Of a DNA stretch of 64,000 nt, positions 7,544-15,893 are shown in pieces. A program made the translations under genes and the position numbers. How positions within the stretch are numbered: the stretch's first letter is position 1; the number at the start of each line of letters is the position of its first letter. Location of the stretch: positions 248,001 to 312,000 of the forward strand of contig JADJNF010000008.1 of assembly GCA_016714445.1 (NCBI GenBank), in the 5' to 3' direction. Origin of the DNA: Saprospiraceae bacterium (GTDB taxonomy: Bacteria; Bacteroidota; Bacteroidia; Chitinophagales; Saprospiraceae). A model generated the notes under the pieces. That model made no database searches and was not told the DNA's origin. It worked only from the letters and a program-made list of their open reading frames with translations.

Positions 7544-8752
7544 TTAATTAATAATGATCCTATTTTCAAAATAAATGGTAAGCTGATTGTAAATGATTGG
7601 CCACCCAAATCTCATCTTTTCCCACTTTTTACGAATTTGCTGTGCGGCAAGATAAATAGATTTTAGTGCTGCATCATCAGTTGGGAAGACTTTTTTATTT
7701 TTAGTATATTTTCGAAGGCTGGCATTAAAACTTTCGATGATATTTGTTGTGTAAATAAGTTTTCTGATTTCAAGCGGATAAGCCAAAAAAGTGGTAAGGT
7801 TTGTCCAATTATTTTCCCAGGATTTTACTACCAAATGATATTTTGCTGACCATTTAGATTTAAACTCGTTGAAGGCGTCCAAGGCCATTTGCTCATTCGA
7901 TGCCTTGTATATTTTTTTTATATCAGCCATAATAGCCCTTCGGTCTTTATATGAAACATAATTCATGCTATTTCTGATTTGGTGAACTATGCATATTTGA
8001 CGGATAGTATCTGGATACACCGCTTGTATTGCTTTTTCCAGACCTGTAAGGTTATCTGAGCATAAAAATAATATATCCTTTACTCCCCGGCTTTTAAGGT
8101 CATCCAGCATATCCACCCATGATGCTGCTGTTTCCCTTTCATGTATTCTCAGGCTTAGTATTTCCTGGCACCCAGCTGTATTTATTCCCAAAATAACCAT
8201 ACAGGCTTTGGACACAATTTGACCTTCATGTCTTATTTTGTAATGAATGGCGTCAATCCACACTACAGCATATTGGTCATCTAAAGGTCTGCCTTGCCAA
8301 GCTTTAATATCTTCAAGCAATGAATTGGTAATCAATGAAATGGCACTTGTTGAGTAACTTACTCCATAAGTATGACCCATAAAATCAATGATATCTGCAT
8401 TGCTCATGCCTTTAGCATAAAGAAGTAAAATGCAATCCTCTAATTCTTTAGTGATCGTCTTATGTTTAGGCAGGATCACAGGGTCAAACTCCGCTTTCCT
8501 ATCCCGAGGTACACTAATGACTTGCTCGCCACTTGTCGTCTTTAATGTCTTTTGTGAATAGCCATTGCGCATATTTTCATCAATAGGTTTATCACCTCTG
8601 TTATAGCCCAAATGATGGTTCATCTCTGCATTGAGTAATGCCTCAATGCCCCGTTTTAGTAATTGATCCTGCAAATTCCTGAAATCTTCAGGACCCTTGA
8701 GTTGCGATACCAACTCATCAAGTAATGGATTGTCTGATTTTTGATGTTTCAT
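7544..8752 (-). CDS. IS256-family (mutator-type) transposase
   Basis: DDE transposase. The first Asp is in 'VVWIDAIHYKIR', the second in 'LFLCSDNLTGLEKAI', followed by the family signature 'CIVHQIRNSMNYVSYKDR', and the Glu is in 'IIESFNASLRKYTKNK'. From ATG 8752 ('MKHQKSDNPLLDEL') the protein is 402 residues, the normal family length; an upstream in-frame ATG at 8797 would add 15 residues encoded by subterminal sequence and is less likely. No frameshift or stop, so it is probably functional. Confidence 0.95.
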   Translation of the reverse strand: MKHQKSDNPLLDELVSQLKGPEDFRNLQDQLLKRGIEALLNAEMNHHLGYNRGDKPIDENMRNGYSQKTLKTTSGEQVISVPRDRKAEFDPVILPKHKTITKELEDCILLLYAKGMSNADIIDFMGHTYGVSYSTSAISLITNSLLEDIKAWQGRPLDDQYAVVWIDAIHYKIRHEGQIVSKACMVILGINTAGCQEILSLRIHERETAASWVDMLDDLKSRGVKDILFLCSDNLTGLEKAIQAVYPDTIRQICIVHQIRNSMNYVSYKDRRAIMADIKKIYKASNEQMALDAFNEFKSKWSAKYHLVVKSWENNWTNLTTFLAYPLEIRKLIYTTNIIESFNASLRKYTKNKKVFPTDDAALKSIYLAAQQIRKKWEKMRFGWPIIYNQLTIYFENRIIIN

Positions 8753-8818
8753 GTTACAAATTTTTAAAAAAAATTTGACCCGCGAAAATAAATTCAATTT
8801 TTCTTTATCCTACCATCG

Positions 8819-8843
8819 TAAACACAAAATACTTTACAGTCCC
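8819..8843 (-). repeat. IS256-family terminal inverted repeat, right
   Basis: On the minus strand it begins GGGACTGTAAAG and continues into TTTTGTGTTTA, shared with the left end. Confidence 0.75.
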
Positions 8844-8851
8844 AAGGATAA
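8844..8851. repeat. Target site duplication, right copy
   Basis: AAGGATAA, identical to 7479-7486, directly outside the right IS end. Confidence 0.8.
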
Positions 8852-8883
8852 TTTAAAAAATCCAATTGCAGGTAGAGGTATTT

Positions 8884-9354
8884 CTATTCAATTTTTACAA
8901 ATGTTCTGTCATGAATAAAGATATTATCCCTATCATAAACCTCTACTTCCAACTTTGTTTCTGTTAAGATTTTAATTTTCCAATAATAAACAAAATCTCC
9001 GATTTGAACACTATCTCTACTACTACTAAATAGTTTTATTCTACCCTCAGATTCTTGAAGCTCCCAACTTCCTGCTACATTAGGTTTAGAAAGAATGGGA
9101 AAAGTAAAAGGTACATTCGGTGAATGAATATCATAATTGTTTTGCTCTGAAAATTCTATAATTTCAATAATATTATTGCTTAATCCTGTGCTATCATAAA
9201 TTTGGATTATATTACCTGTACTATCAATCAATTGCTGATTAACTTCAGCCTTCCACCTACCTATTAAGACATTATTAGTTTTTAAAAGATTACTATCCGA
9301 GTCGCACCCAAATAACAGAATAATTAAAAAAATCGGAAAAATTAAGTTTTTCAT
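8884..9354 (-). CDS. Hypothetical lipoprotein, lipocalin-like
   Basis: 156 residues with a lipoprotein signal peptide: a hydrophobic stretch and lipobox 'LLFGC' with the acylated Cys at residue 17. The mature part has 'LIGRWKAEV' and later 'GSWELQESEGRIKLFSS', the pattern of small Bacteroidota lipocalin-like/META-type lipoproteins that read 'G.W....' at strand starts. Function unknown. It is 11 nt downstream of the T9SS-sorted surface protein gene and is probably its operon partner. The stop lies about 30 bp from the IS right end, so the insertion spared the gene. Confidence 0.7.
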   Translation of the reverse strand: MKNLIFPIFLIILLFGCDSDSNLLKTNNVLIGRWKAEVNQQLIDSTGNIIQIYDSTGLSNNIIEIIEFSEQNNYDIHSPNVPFTFPILSKPNVAGSWELQESEGRIKLFSSSRDSVQIGDFVYYWKIKILTETKLEVEVYDRDNIFIHDRTFVKIE

Positions 9355-9365
9355 GATATCAGATT

Positions 9366-11507
9366 TTAAATTTTAATGATTGTTTTTTCTAAAATAATAT
9401 GATTGTTTCGACGGAGTAAAATTTTATATGGACCTGATGGTAGATCTTGGATGGATATTTCTTCATCAAGTTTTTCAGAGTATTGATTTTTAACTTTTAT
9501 TGATTTTACAATTTTTCCTATAAAATTATAAAAATAAATATTATAATCAAAATTTTGGGAATTATTCTCATTAATTATTGATATAGTCACAAAATCATAA
9601 GCTGGATTAGGAAAAATCGAATAGAAGCCATTTTTACTTAATACAAATTTCTTTGTTTCTAAATTAAAAGAATCTCTACTACTTATTTTACTTTCATCTT
9701 TAAAAATTAAATTACCTAACTGAAGTTGTTTAACTAATGCTAATGTATCAAATGAAGTAATTTTATATTGTACATTAATTCCTTCTTCACCGTCTTTATA
9801 AAATGGTGTTTCAAAAATATCATATTTAATCTGTAAGTCATTCTGGCTGCATGCCCGTTCACTACAAAATGGGCTGCAACCTTCCCAAATCAGGCTTCCC
9901 TGGCAATAAATTTTTACCACGCAAGCATTTGGAAAACGCTCTGTCACACATGATTTATTTTGCATGAAAAATGAATATGTAAAATAATTTTGCATTTTCA
10001 CACTCGAAGGATCAATATAATTATTTAATGTCGGATACTTACAATATGAAATAAAATGACACCACCAACATTCTCTATTATTATTCCATGAAGGGCCAAA
10101 AAATTGAGTTTCTTGAACTCCATTATGAACCTTATATACTTGATTATTGCTCACACAATATTCATCTATTATACATCCTCCTGGCCTTTTAACATAATAA
10201 GTGCCAGCAAAGGTAGACCCCAAAAAGTACCCATCACTGCAGTAGGTATCACGATACCTGCAATCATTATAACGAGTAACTGTAAATGAGCCAATATTAT
10301 TCTGTATAACTGTGTTGCCATTACATGTTGTAGTAAAAACACAACCATTTCTCGTGGGTACCAATTCATTTAATCCTACATTAAAACATTTTGAAGCTTT
10401 GCATCCATTTTTATCTGTGATAGTTACACAATATTGTCCTTGACTAAGATTGCTGATATTGGCAGTTAGTGCACCGGTCGTCCATTTATATTTATATGGC
10501 CCAATACTTCCTGATGCGCTTGCGGATATAATACCAAGACTATAATCCTGACAAGTGTTTGTAATACTTCCCTGGACACTAATATTAACTTGTGAACAAT
10601 CTACTAAAGTATAACATTCACTTATAGGGATACTACATCCACTACTAACTGTAACACAATACGTTCCGACTTTAAGACCTGATATAATTTGAGTATTGTT
10701 ATTATAATTATTAGGTCCTTCCCATTTGTATTTAACATTATTTCCGTTTGGAGAAATTAATTGAATAGACCCATCTGCTGAGGTACCTGTTGAAGGTGAG
10801 CTAATTTCTGATTCAATAGTTGTGTTACCCGAAGAATCGCAATGAGGATAAGGTCCTTGCTTAGGTGTACTACTACCACAGCAACATGTTTCAAAAGTTT
10901 GTGTGATTGTACAATTACCTTGTGACACAGTTACGGTATATGTTCCTGTACACAAACCTGCAATGCTAGTACCTGTAGTGCCATTTGACCATTGGACAGT
11001 GTAAGCTCCTGTTGCTCCATTGACACTTATCATAATGCTGCCATCACAATTATCATAAGGTGTAGGGGGAGGTATCACATCATCCCATCCTCCACATTCT
11101 GATACATTTGTATAATTCTCTACAGATATACTCAAACCATCACATGGGACAGATTCACAAGGTTGTACTTTGATGGTTTGTTCAGCAGTACCGCAAAGAG
11201 CATCTGTCACTATCACTTTGAATTCTGTAATACCTAATGCTTTTATTTTGCACAAATCCTCACTGCCATCAAGTCCATTGAGTCCCGTTTTAGGCCAATT
11301 TGTTTGTGTCACCCATATACCATTGACCATACGCTGCCACTCAACATCATAGGGTTGAAATCCACCATTGATCTTAAGATCGATACACTTTGTGTCACAA
11401 TCAAAGTTCAATACCAGAGCATCTCCCTGCGCATAATTTTGTATATGTGTAAACATCATCATCCCGATGAAAATAATAACACTATATATGGGATTTTTAT
11501 ATTTCAT
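9366..11507 (-). CDS. Secreted T9SS cargo protein with SprB-type repeats
   Basis: 713 residues. Signal peptide at the N-terminus ending near '..QNYAQG'. Several SprB/PKD-like repeats follow, e.g. 'GAYTVQWSNGTTGTSIAGL' with 'GTYTVTV' near residue 190, and further copies near residues 265 and 330 ('GQYCVTITDKNGC'). A Cys-rich segment lies at about residues 385-560. The last 80 residues are a type A T9SS sorting domain ('FSIFPNP'-like 'YSIFPNPAYDFVTISI', ending 'ILEKTIIKI'). It should be exported by the Sec system, moved over the outer membrane by T9SS and attached or released. SprB-type repeats are known from gliding adhesins; the ligand here is unknown. Confidence 0.88.
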   Translation of the reverse strand: MKYKNPIYSVIIFIGMMMFTHIQNYAQGDALVLNFDCDTKCIDLKINGGFQPYDVEWQRMVNGIWVTQTNWPKTGLNGLDGSEDLCKIKALGITEFKVIVTDALCGTAEQTIKVQPCESVPCDGLSISVENYTNVSECGGWDDVIPPPTPYDNCDGSIMISVNGATGAYTVQWSNGTTGTSIAGLCTGTYTVTVSQGNCTITQTFETCCCGSSTPKQGPYPHCDSSGNTTIESEISSPSTGTSADGSIQLISPNGNNVKYKWEGPNNYNNNTQIISGLKVGTYCVTVSSGCSIPISECYTLVDCSQVNISVQGSITNTCQDYSLGIISASASGSIGPYKYKWTTGALTANISNLSQGQYCVTITDKNGCKASKCFNVGLNELVPTRNGCVFTTTCNGNTVIQNNIGSFTVTRYNDCRYRDTYCSDGYFLGSTFAGTYYVKRPGGCIIDEYCVSNNQVYKVHNGVQETQFFGPSWNNNRECWWCHFISYCKYPTLNNYIDPSSVKMQNYFTYSFFMQNKSCVTERFPNACVVKIYCQGSLIWEGCSPFCSERACSQNDLQIKYDIFETPFYKDGEEGINVQYKITSFDTLALVKQLQLGNLIFKDESKISSRDSFNLETKKFVLSKNGFYSIFPNPAYDFVTISIINENNSQNFDYNIYFYNFIGKIVKSIKVKNQYSEKLDEEISIQDLPSGPYKILLRRNNHIILEKTIIKI

Positions 11508-11632
11508 GGTTTGTCTTTTATGCTTTTGTTCTTTTCTATTTAAATTTGATAATATTCGAATAAATTTAGATTTTAACTCACTTACAAATTGGAAGAATCA
11601 ATATTGTATGTGTTATATAGTTTGAATATTAT

Positions 11633-12307
11633 TCACTTTGATTTTTTATCATCTTTTTTTAAAAAAAATTTAATTCTAGACAAATTGTAATAAATGCAGT
11701 TATTTGATGTCGTTTGTAGTATTGTATCTATTTTAGTAATATCATTCATAGAGCAAATTTCAGCAAACCTTGATAAAAAGTATTCACTTTGGCTATAAAT
11801 ATCTACACAATCTCTAGGATAGCTACAATCCTCACTATATAATGCACATTTGTCCAATAAATTATTTTTTAATACATAATCACTAAATTCAGTAACATTT
11901 GTTTTTGTAGAAATTTGTTCCAAAAAAAAGAATCTAGATTTATTTTGAATAAAATTGTCATCATTTGCAAAATGTTCTTTTCCATAATCTATAAAAAACA
12001 ATAAGTCTCCAATCACTTTAAATAAAGAAGTGTCAATATTTTTACCTGAATTAACAAGTAAATTGGCAATCTCTAATTTTGTTTTCAATGATATATTGCA
12101 ATCTTTTAATATGGTCGGAATCCGGTTGATTTTAGCAATATCTAATAAATTAATACCAAATGCTACTTGTTTAATTAAAATTGAATCGCTTCCTGATATT
12201 CTATAATCTTTCAAACCTCTGACAAAAACTGGAATACTATCATTACTTTGAGCAAAAACTTTCGGACTTATGTTTAAGACGAGTAAAAAAATAAAGTATA
12301 TTTTCAT
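11633..12307 (-). CDS. Hypothetical exported protein
   Basis: 224 residues, with a signal peptide ending 'KVFAQS'. The mature part is mostly helical and has a pattern of leucine-rich helices and scattered Cys pairs ('CALYSEDCSYPRDC'). I do not recognise a family. Its ATG is 1 bp after the stop of the 553-residue gene, so the two are translated from one transcript. No T9SS sorting domain or lipobox. Confidence 0.6.
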   Translation of the reverse strand: MKIYFIFLLVLNISPKVFAQSNDSIPVFVRGLKDYRISGSDSILIKQVAFGINLLDIAKINRIPTILKDCNISLKTKLEIANLLVNSGKNIDTSLFKVIGDLLFFIDYGKEHFANDDNFIQNKSRFFFLEQISTKTNVTEFSDYVLKNNLLDKCALYSEDCSYPRDCVDIYSQSEYFLSRFAEICSMNDITKIDTILQTTSNNCIYYNLSRIKFFLKKDDKKSK

Positions 12308-12308
12308 A

Positions 12309-13970
12309 TTAATAATTATTTAATTGATTTGTAACAAATGTAGGAATTGATAATACTTTGAAAATAAAATCATTAATAACATTAAAAGGAATGCTGCCTT
12401 GATTTATTATAATTTTAACATCTGTTGAATTTATTTCCCATAAAGTTGAAGTTATGTTAGTACTCCAAGCAACATGAACTGGATCTCCACTCATGTTTAA
12501 TTTTACCAATCTCCACATGTTTGGGTTTGATGGTAAATTAAATTGAAGAATAAAAGTATTTTGATTATTTGTCATAGCAGTAATATTTATAGACCCGTTT
12601 CCATCGTCTGCCCTTGGCGTCCCAATTACACGTGGTCTCGTCACTATTCTTGTGCCACCATTTGCTTGCGAAAAAGACTGCTTAATATCATTATATGGTT
12701 CATTAGAATCATTAGATGTAGAGCAATAATTTGAACAATTTAAAGACCAAGACTGGTTTATTGAACATCTTGAGCCAGCTAGAATATTTCCTGAAGGATC
12801 TTCTCCAAATGAGACTCTGACATATTCTACAAAATTAAGATCTCTCACAATTATAGGTGGTGAAGTGGAAGTTAAATTCATATTATATCCATTTGGTGTT
12901 AATGGTGCATCAAATGAAAATATGTAACCCCTGGAATTAGGAACTCTGTCTTCATCAAGATGATCACTTGCACCACCTGTTTGTGGATCGTCATTTGCTT
13001 CTTCAATTTGTAATGGCAATGGAGGAATCGTTGGAAGAATAGTAGGTCCAAAATCTGTACTATAGTATACATAATCTTTCGTATTTTTTCGCCTAGCAAT
13101 ATCTAAATTAATAATGCCTAAAGAGTATGCATCGGTAGGGATTAACTTAAATCTAAATAATATTTTTCCCCAAAAATAAAGGTCAATATTTGGCTTTGAT
13201 GGCATATTTCCTTCTGCAAACGTCCCGAACCCATATCTATCACCATTCTTTGATAACATTCCTAATGGTAAAACTAAATGATTATTATTTATTGTTTGTA
13301 ATAACCCTAATGCGTCTAAGCCTAATGTTGATGGCTCAGGTGAAGATGAAGAAGTATAGTACACATCAACAGGGTTAAGGTCCACCCATATAGCTGTTGC
13401 CTTCACTTCATCTTTTAAATCCTCCGCCACAATAGCTTGTATAACAATATCTCTAAGCGACGTACTCGGTTGAATTGCTTCTACCCAAATAGTTAAAGGT
13501 AAAGAAGTAATTGGAATAATACTACTTTGAATTTCATCTTTTGTATTTTGTTTCCATAGTTTTATGTTTCCTTGTAATTTAAGCTCAAGGTCAGGACAAG
13601 TAGGAACGTAAGCTCCTTTTAAAACTATTTCTAATTTCATGAGATCAACTTCATTCCTTCCTGATGAACTAGCAATTACATGATTATCAATATTGTCAAC
13701 TATATTATCGTTGTCAGTGTCATTTAAATTAGCTACTGTTACCGCCCCAATTGAAACTTCTTTTGATTCAGAAATAGCTTGCCCTCCATAATCATCATAA
13801 AGGCCATTATGAATTTTAAGATCAATTTTTACAGAGCATCCGCAATTTTCATATTTAAACTTATTTTCTGTATGTTGATTTTTGTGATTATCTCTCTGCG
13901 CTTTAAGTTTAAAGCTAAAGATCAAAATTAAAGATAACAATAAAAAATTATATTTTTGTTTCATACTCAC
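12309..13970 (-). CDS. Hypothetical secreted protein, 553 aa
   Basis: Signal peptide at residues 1-25 ('..FSFKLKAQ'). Residues about 80-95 contain 'DTDNDNIVDNIDN', a thrombospondin type-3-like calcium-binding motif common in Bacteroidota outer-surface proteins. The rest looks beta-rich, with no recognised catalytic motif and no T9SS C-terminal domain. It is the first gene of a leftward unit (this gene, then 11633-12307, perhaps continuing to 9366 and 8884). A TATCTTTG box on the minus strand at 14000-14007 is a probable -7 element, and the palindrome at 14014-14041 lies just upstream of it. Confidence 0.65.
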   Translation of the reverse strand: MSMKQKYNFLLLSLILIFSFKLKAQRDNHKNQHTENKFKYENCGCSVKIDLKIHNGLYDDYGGQAISESKEVSIGAVTVANLNDTDNDNIVDNIDNHVIASSSGRNEVDLMKLEIVLKGAYVPTCPDLELKLQGNIKLWKQNTKDEIQSSIIPITSLPLTIWVEAIQPSTSLRDIVIQAIVAEDLKDEVKATAIWVDLNPVDVYYTSSSSPEPSTLGLDALGLLQTINNNHLVLPLGMLSKNGDRYGFGTFAEGNMPSKPNIDLYFWGKILFRFKLIPTDAYSLGIINLDIARRKNTKDYVYYSTDFGPTILPTIPPLPLQIEEANDDPQTGGASDHLDEDRVPNSRGYIFSFDAPLTPNGYNMNLTSTSPPIIVRDLNFVEYVRVSFGEDPSGNILAGSRCSINQSWSLNCSNYCSTSNDSNEPYNDIKQSFSQANGGTRIVTRPRVIGTPRADDGNGSINITAMTNNQNTFILQFNLPSNPNMWRLVKLNMSGDPVHVAWSTNITSTLWEINSTDVKIIINQGSIPFNVINDFIFKVLSIPTFVTNQLNNY

Positions 13971-13999
13971 TCAGTTTTGGAGTTTAATATATTATCAAA

Positions 14000-14007
14000 C
14001 AAAGATA
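14000..14007 (-). promoter_or_regulatory. Probable -7 promoter element for the secreted-protein genes
   Basis: On the minus strand reads TATCTTTG, a match to TAnnTTTG, about 30 bp before the ATG at 13970. A TTTG lies 25 nt upstream, longer than the usual 19-21 nt, so the -33 element is uncertain. Confidence 0.45.
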
Positions 14008-14013
14008 TAGCGA

Positions 14014-14041
14014 CATTTTTTGAAATTGTCGTCAAAAAATG
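14014..14041. promoter_or_regulatory. Perfect palindrome, candidate operator of the XRE regulator
   Basis: CATTTTTTGA (14014-14023) and TCAAAAAATG (14032-14041) are exact 10-bp inverted repeats with an 8-nt spacer. It lies between the divergent genes 12309-13970 and 14111-14443, just upstream of the leftward -7 box and 23 bp from a rightward TATATTTG at 14065-14072. A dimeric HTH protein bound here could repress both directions. The symmetry is seen; the regulator assignment is inferred from adjacency. Confidence 0.6.
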
Positions 14042-14110
14042 GTTTCATTTGTCTTGATTCTGATTATATTTGTCCAATATATTGTTTTTGAGAATATAAA
14101 AAAATTCTAT

Positions 14111-14443
14111 ATGGAAGTAAGTACACAAATCAAGTTACTAAGAGAAAACAAAAACATCAGTCGTGAGCAGATGGCTGATTGGTTGTCCATGAGTGTCAAT
14201 ACCTATAAAAAAATAGAATACGGAGAGCGAATGCCTGCATTGGATGAATTGAAAATCATAGCTGATAAGCTGGAGGTTAATCCTGCTATATTTTTTAAAA
14301 AGGAAGGTACAACCGTAATTAATCATGGCGACTATTCGACTGGCGTGGGCAATGTCATCATAAATGATAAGGATCTCATACTCGCACTAAACACATCTAT
14401 CAACAAACTGGCATTTGTATTGGACCGGATGAGCCAGAAATAA
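14111..14443 (+). CDS. XRE-family HTH transcriptional regulator
   Basis: 110 residues from ATG 14111 ('MEVSTQIKLLREN'). An upstream in-frame ATG at 14039 adds 24 hydrophobic residues, overlaps the palindrome and is unlikely. Residues about 5-60 form a Cro/C1-type HTH ('ISREQMADWLSMSVNTYKKIEYGERMPALDEL'). The C-terminal half has 'NHGDYSTGVGNVIINDKD' and a terminal helix likely to mediate dimerisation. Candidate regulator of the divergent secreted-protein genes and of itself through the palindrome. Convergent with murA, with only 17 bp between stops. Confidence 0.85.
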   Translation: MEVSTQIKLLRENKNISREQMADWLSMSVNTYKKIEYGERMPALDELKIIADKLEVNPAIFFKKEGTTVINHGDYSTGVGNVIINDKDLILALNTSINKLAFVLDRMSQK

Positions 14444-14460
14444 ATAATTTTTTTATAAAG

Positions 14461-15777
14461 TTACTCTTCTATCCGCTCTATCTGTGCACCGAGAGCATTG
14501 AGCCTGCCATCGATGTTCTGATATCCCCGGTCTATCTGACTGATATTGGATATGATACTTTCGCTTTTAGCTGATAATGCGGCTATCAAAAGTGATACAC
14601 CGGCGCGTATATCCGGAGAACTCATCCTGATACCACGCATCTGAAATTTCCTTTCCAATCCAATCACGGTTGCTCTGTGTGGATCACAAAGTATAATCTG
14701 AGCCCCCATATCGATGAGTTTATCAACAAAAAACAACCTGCTTTCAAACATTTTTTGGTGAATGAGAATACTGCCTTTGGCTTGTGTAGCAACTACGAGA
14801 ACAATACTCAGTAAGTCCGGTGTAAATCCTGGCCAAGGTGCATCATATATGGTCATGATGGAGCCATCAATAAAACTTTGAATCTCATATACGTCCTGAG
14901 CAGGTATATATAAATTGTCTCCCTGTACATCTATTTGTATGCCCAGTTTTTCAAATGTGGATGGAATAACGCCAAGGTTTGGTACTGATACATTGGTGAT
15001 GGTCAAGCTGGACTGAGTCATTGCTGCCAGTCCAATAAAACTACCGATCTCTATCATATCAGGAAGTATGGTATGTTCCGTACCTCCTAGACTTTCGACG
15101 CCATGAATTGTCAACAGATTGGAACCAACACCGGAGATTCTTGCTCCCATATTGTTGAGCATTTTACAAAGCTGTTGAAGATATGGTTCACAAGCGGCAT
15201 TATAGATTTGAGTGATGCCTTCAGCAAGAACAGCAGCCATCAATACATTGGCTGTACCGGTGACCGATATTTCATCCATTAAGATATATGAGCCGTGTAG
15301 TTTTTCAGCACCTATATAAAACTGATCTTCATTTTCATCATAATTGAATGAAGCTCCGAGTTTTTCAAATCCCAAAAAGTGGGTATCCAGTCTTCTGCGG
15401 CCTATCTTATCCCCACCGGGTTTTGGAAGAAATGCCTTTTTAAATCTGGCCAGTAACGGACCGAGCAACATGACAGAGCCACGTATTTTTTTAGCATTTT
15501 CCTGGTATTCAGGGGAAGACAAGTGGTCAGTGTCTATGTCATCTGCCTGAAATGAATAATCATTATCATTGATTTTTTCTACTTTTACACCAAGACCTTT
15601 CAATAGTTCTATCTGCTTCCTTATATCCAGGATGTCAGGGATATTTCGGATGGTGACTTTTTTATCGGTAAGCAGGACTGCACTGACGATTTGAAGTGCT
15701 TCATTTTTTGCCCCTTGCGGCTGAATTGACCCTGAAAGATGGGCATTTCCCTGTACTCTGAATGCTTGATTTGACAT
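14461..15777 (-). CDS. murA: UDP-N-acetylglucosamine 1-carboxyvinyltransferase
   Basis: First committed step of peptidoglycan synthesis: enolpyruvyl transfer from PEP to UDP-GlcNAc. 438 residues, with 'GAKNEALQIVSAVLL' at the N-terminus (substrate Lys/Asn) and the repeated EPSP-synthase-like fold. In the catalytic loop, the place of the usual Cys in 'PGGC' is Asp: 'PGGDKIGRRRLDTH', Asp123 encoded at 15409-15411. Cys-to-Asp at this position is known from other bacteria to keep activity and give intrinsic fosfomycin resistance. Product assignment is firm; the resistance is inferred. Confidence 0.96.
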   Translation of the reverse strand: MSNQAFRVQGNAHLSGSIQPQGAKNEALQIVSAVLLTDKKVTIRNIPDILDIRKQIELLKGLGVKVEKINDNDYSFQADDIDTDHLSSPEYQENAKKIRGSVMLLGPLLARFKKAFLPKPGGDKIGRRRLDTHFLGFEKLGASFNYDENEDQFYIGAEKLHGSYILMDEISVTGTANVLMAAVLAEGITQIYNAACEPYLQQLCKMLNNMGARISGVGSNLLTIHGVESLGGTEHTILPDMIEIGSFIGLAAMTQSSLTITNVSVPNLGVIPSTFEKLGIQIDVQGDNLYIPAQDVYEIQSFIDGSIMTIYDAPWPGFTPDLLSIVLVVATQAKGSILIHQKMFESRLFFVDKLIDMGAQIILCDPHRATVIGLERKFQMRGIRMSSPDIRAGVSLLIAALSAKSESIISNISQIDRGYQNIDGRLNALGAQIERIEE

Positions 15778-15893
15778 GAATTGATTACTGACGGTTTAGT
15801 TTAAAATGCAAATATATTATAAATACATGCAATGTTAATAAGCGATGAGGATAATATAAATTTAGTATTATTTTATCCAAAAAATCTAATTTT

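Larger units (their letters stand above)
7487..8843 (-). mobile_element. IS256-family insertion sequence, complete (1357 bp)
   Basis: Bounded by imperfect terminal inverted repeats (7487-7511 and 8819-8843) and flanked by an exact 8-bp direct repeat, AAGGATAA. It contains one transposase gene reading leftward that fills nearly the whole element. A second, subterminal inverted similarity (7511-7540 against the complement of 8770-8805, sharing AAGAAAAAT and CGGG) lies inside the ends. The intact ORF plus matching duplication suggests a fairly recent insertion. It separates the aromatic operon from the accessory secreted-protein block. Confidence 0.9.

Noticed and set aside
14039..14110. N-terminal extension of the XRE gene
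   Set aside because: It is hydrophobic, overlaps the palindrome and -7 box, and is not expected in a Cro/C1 regulator.
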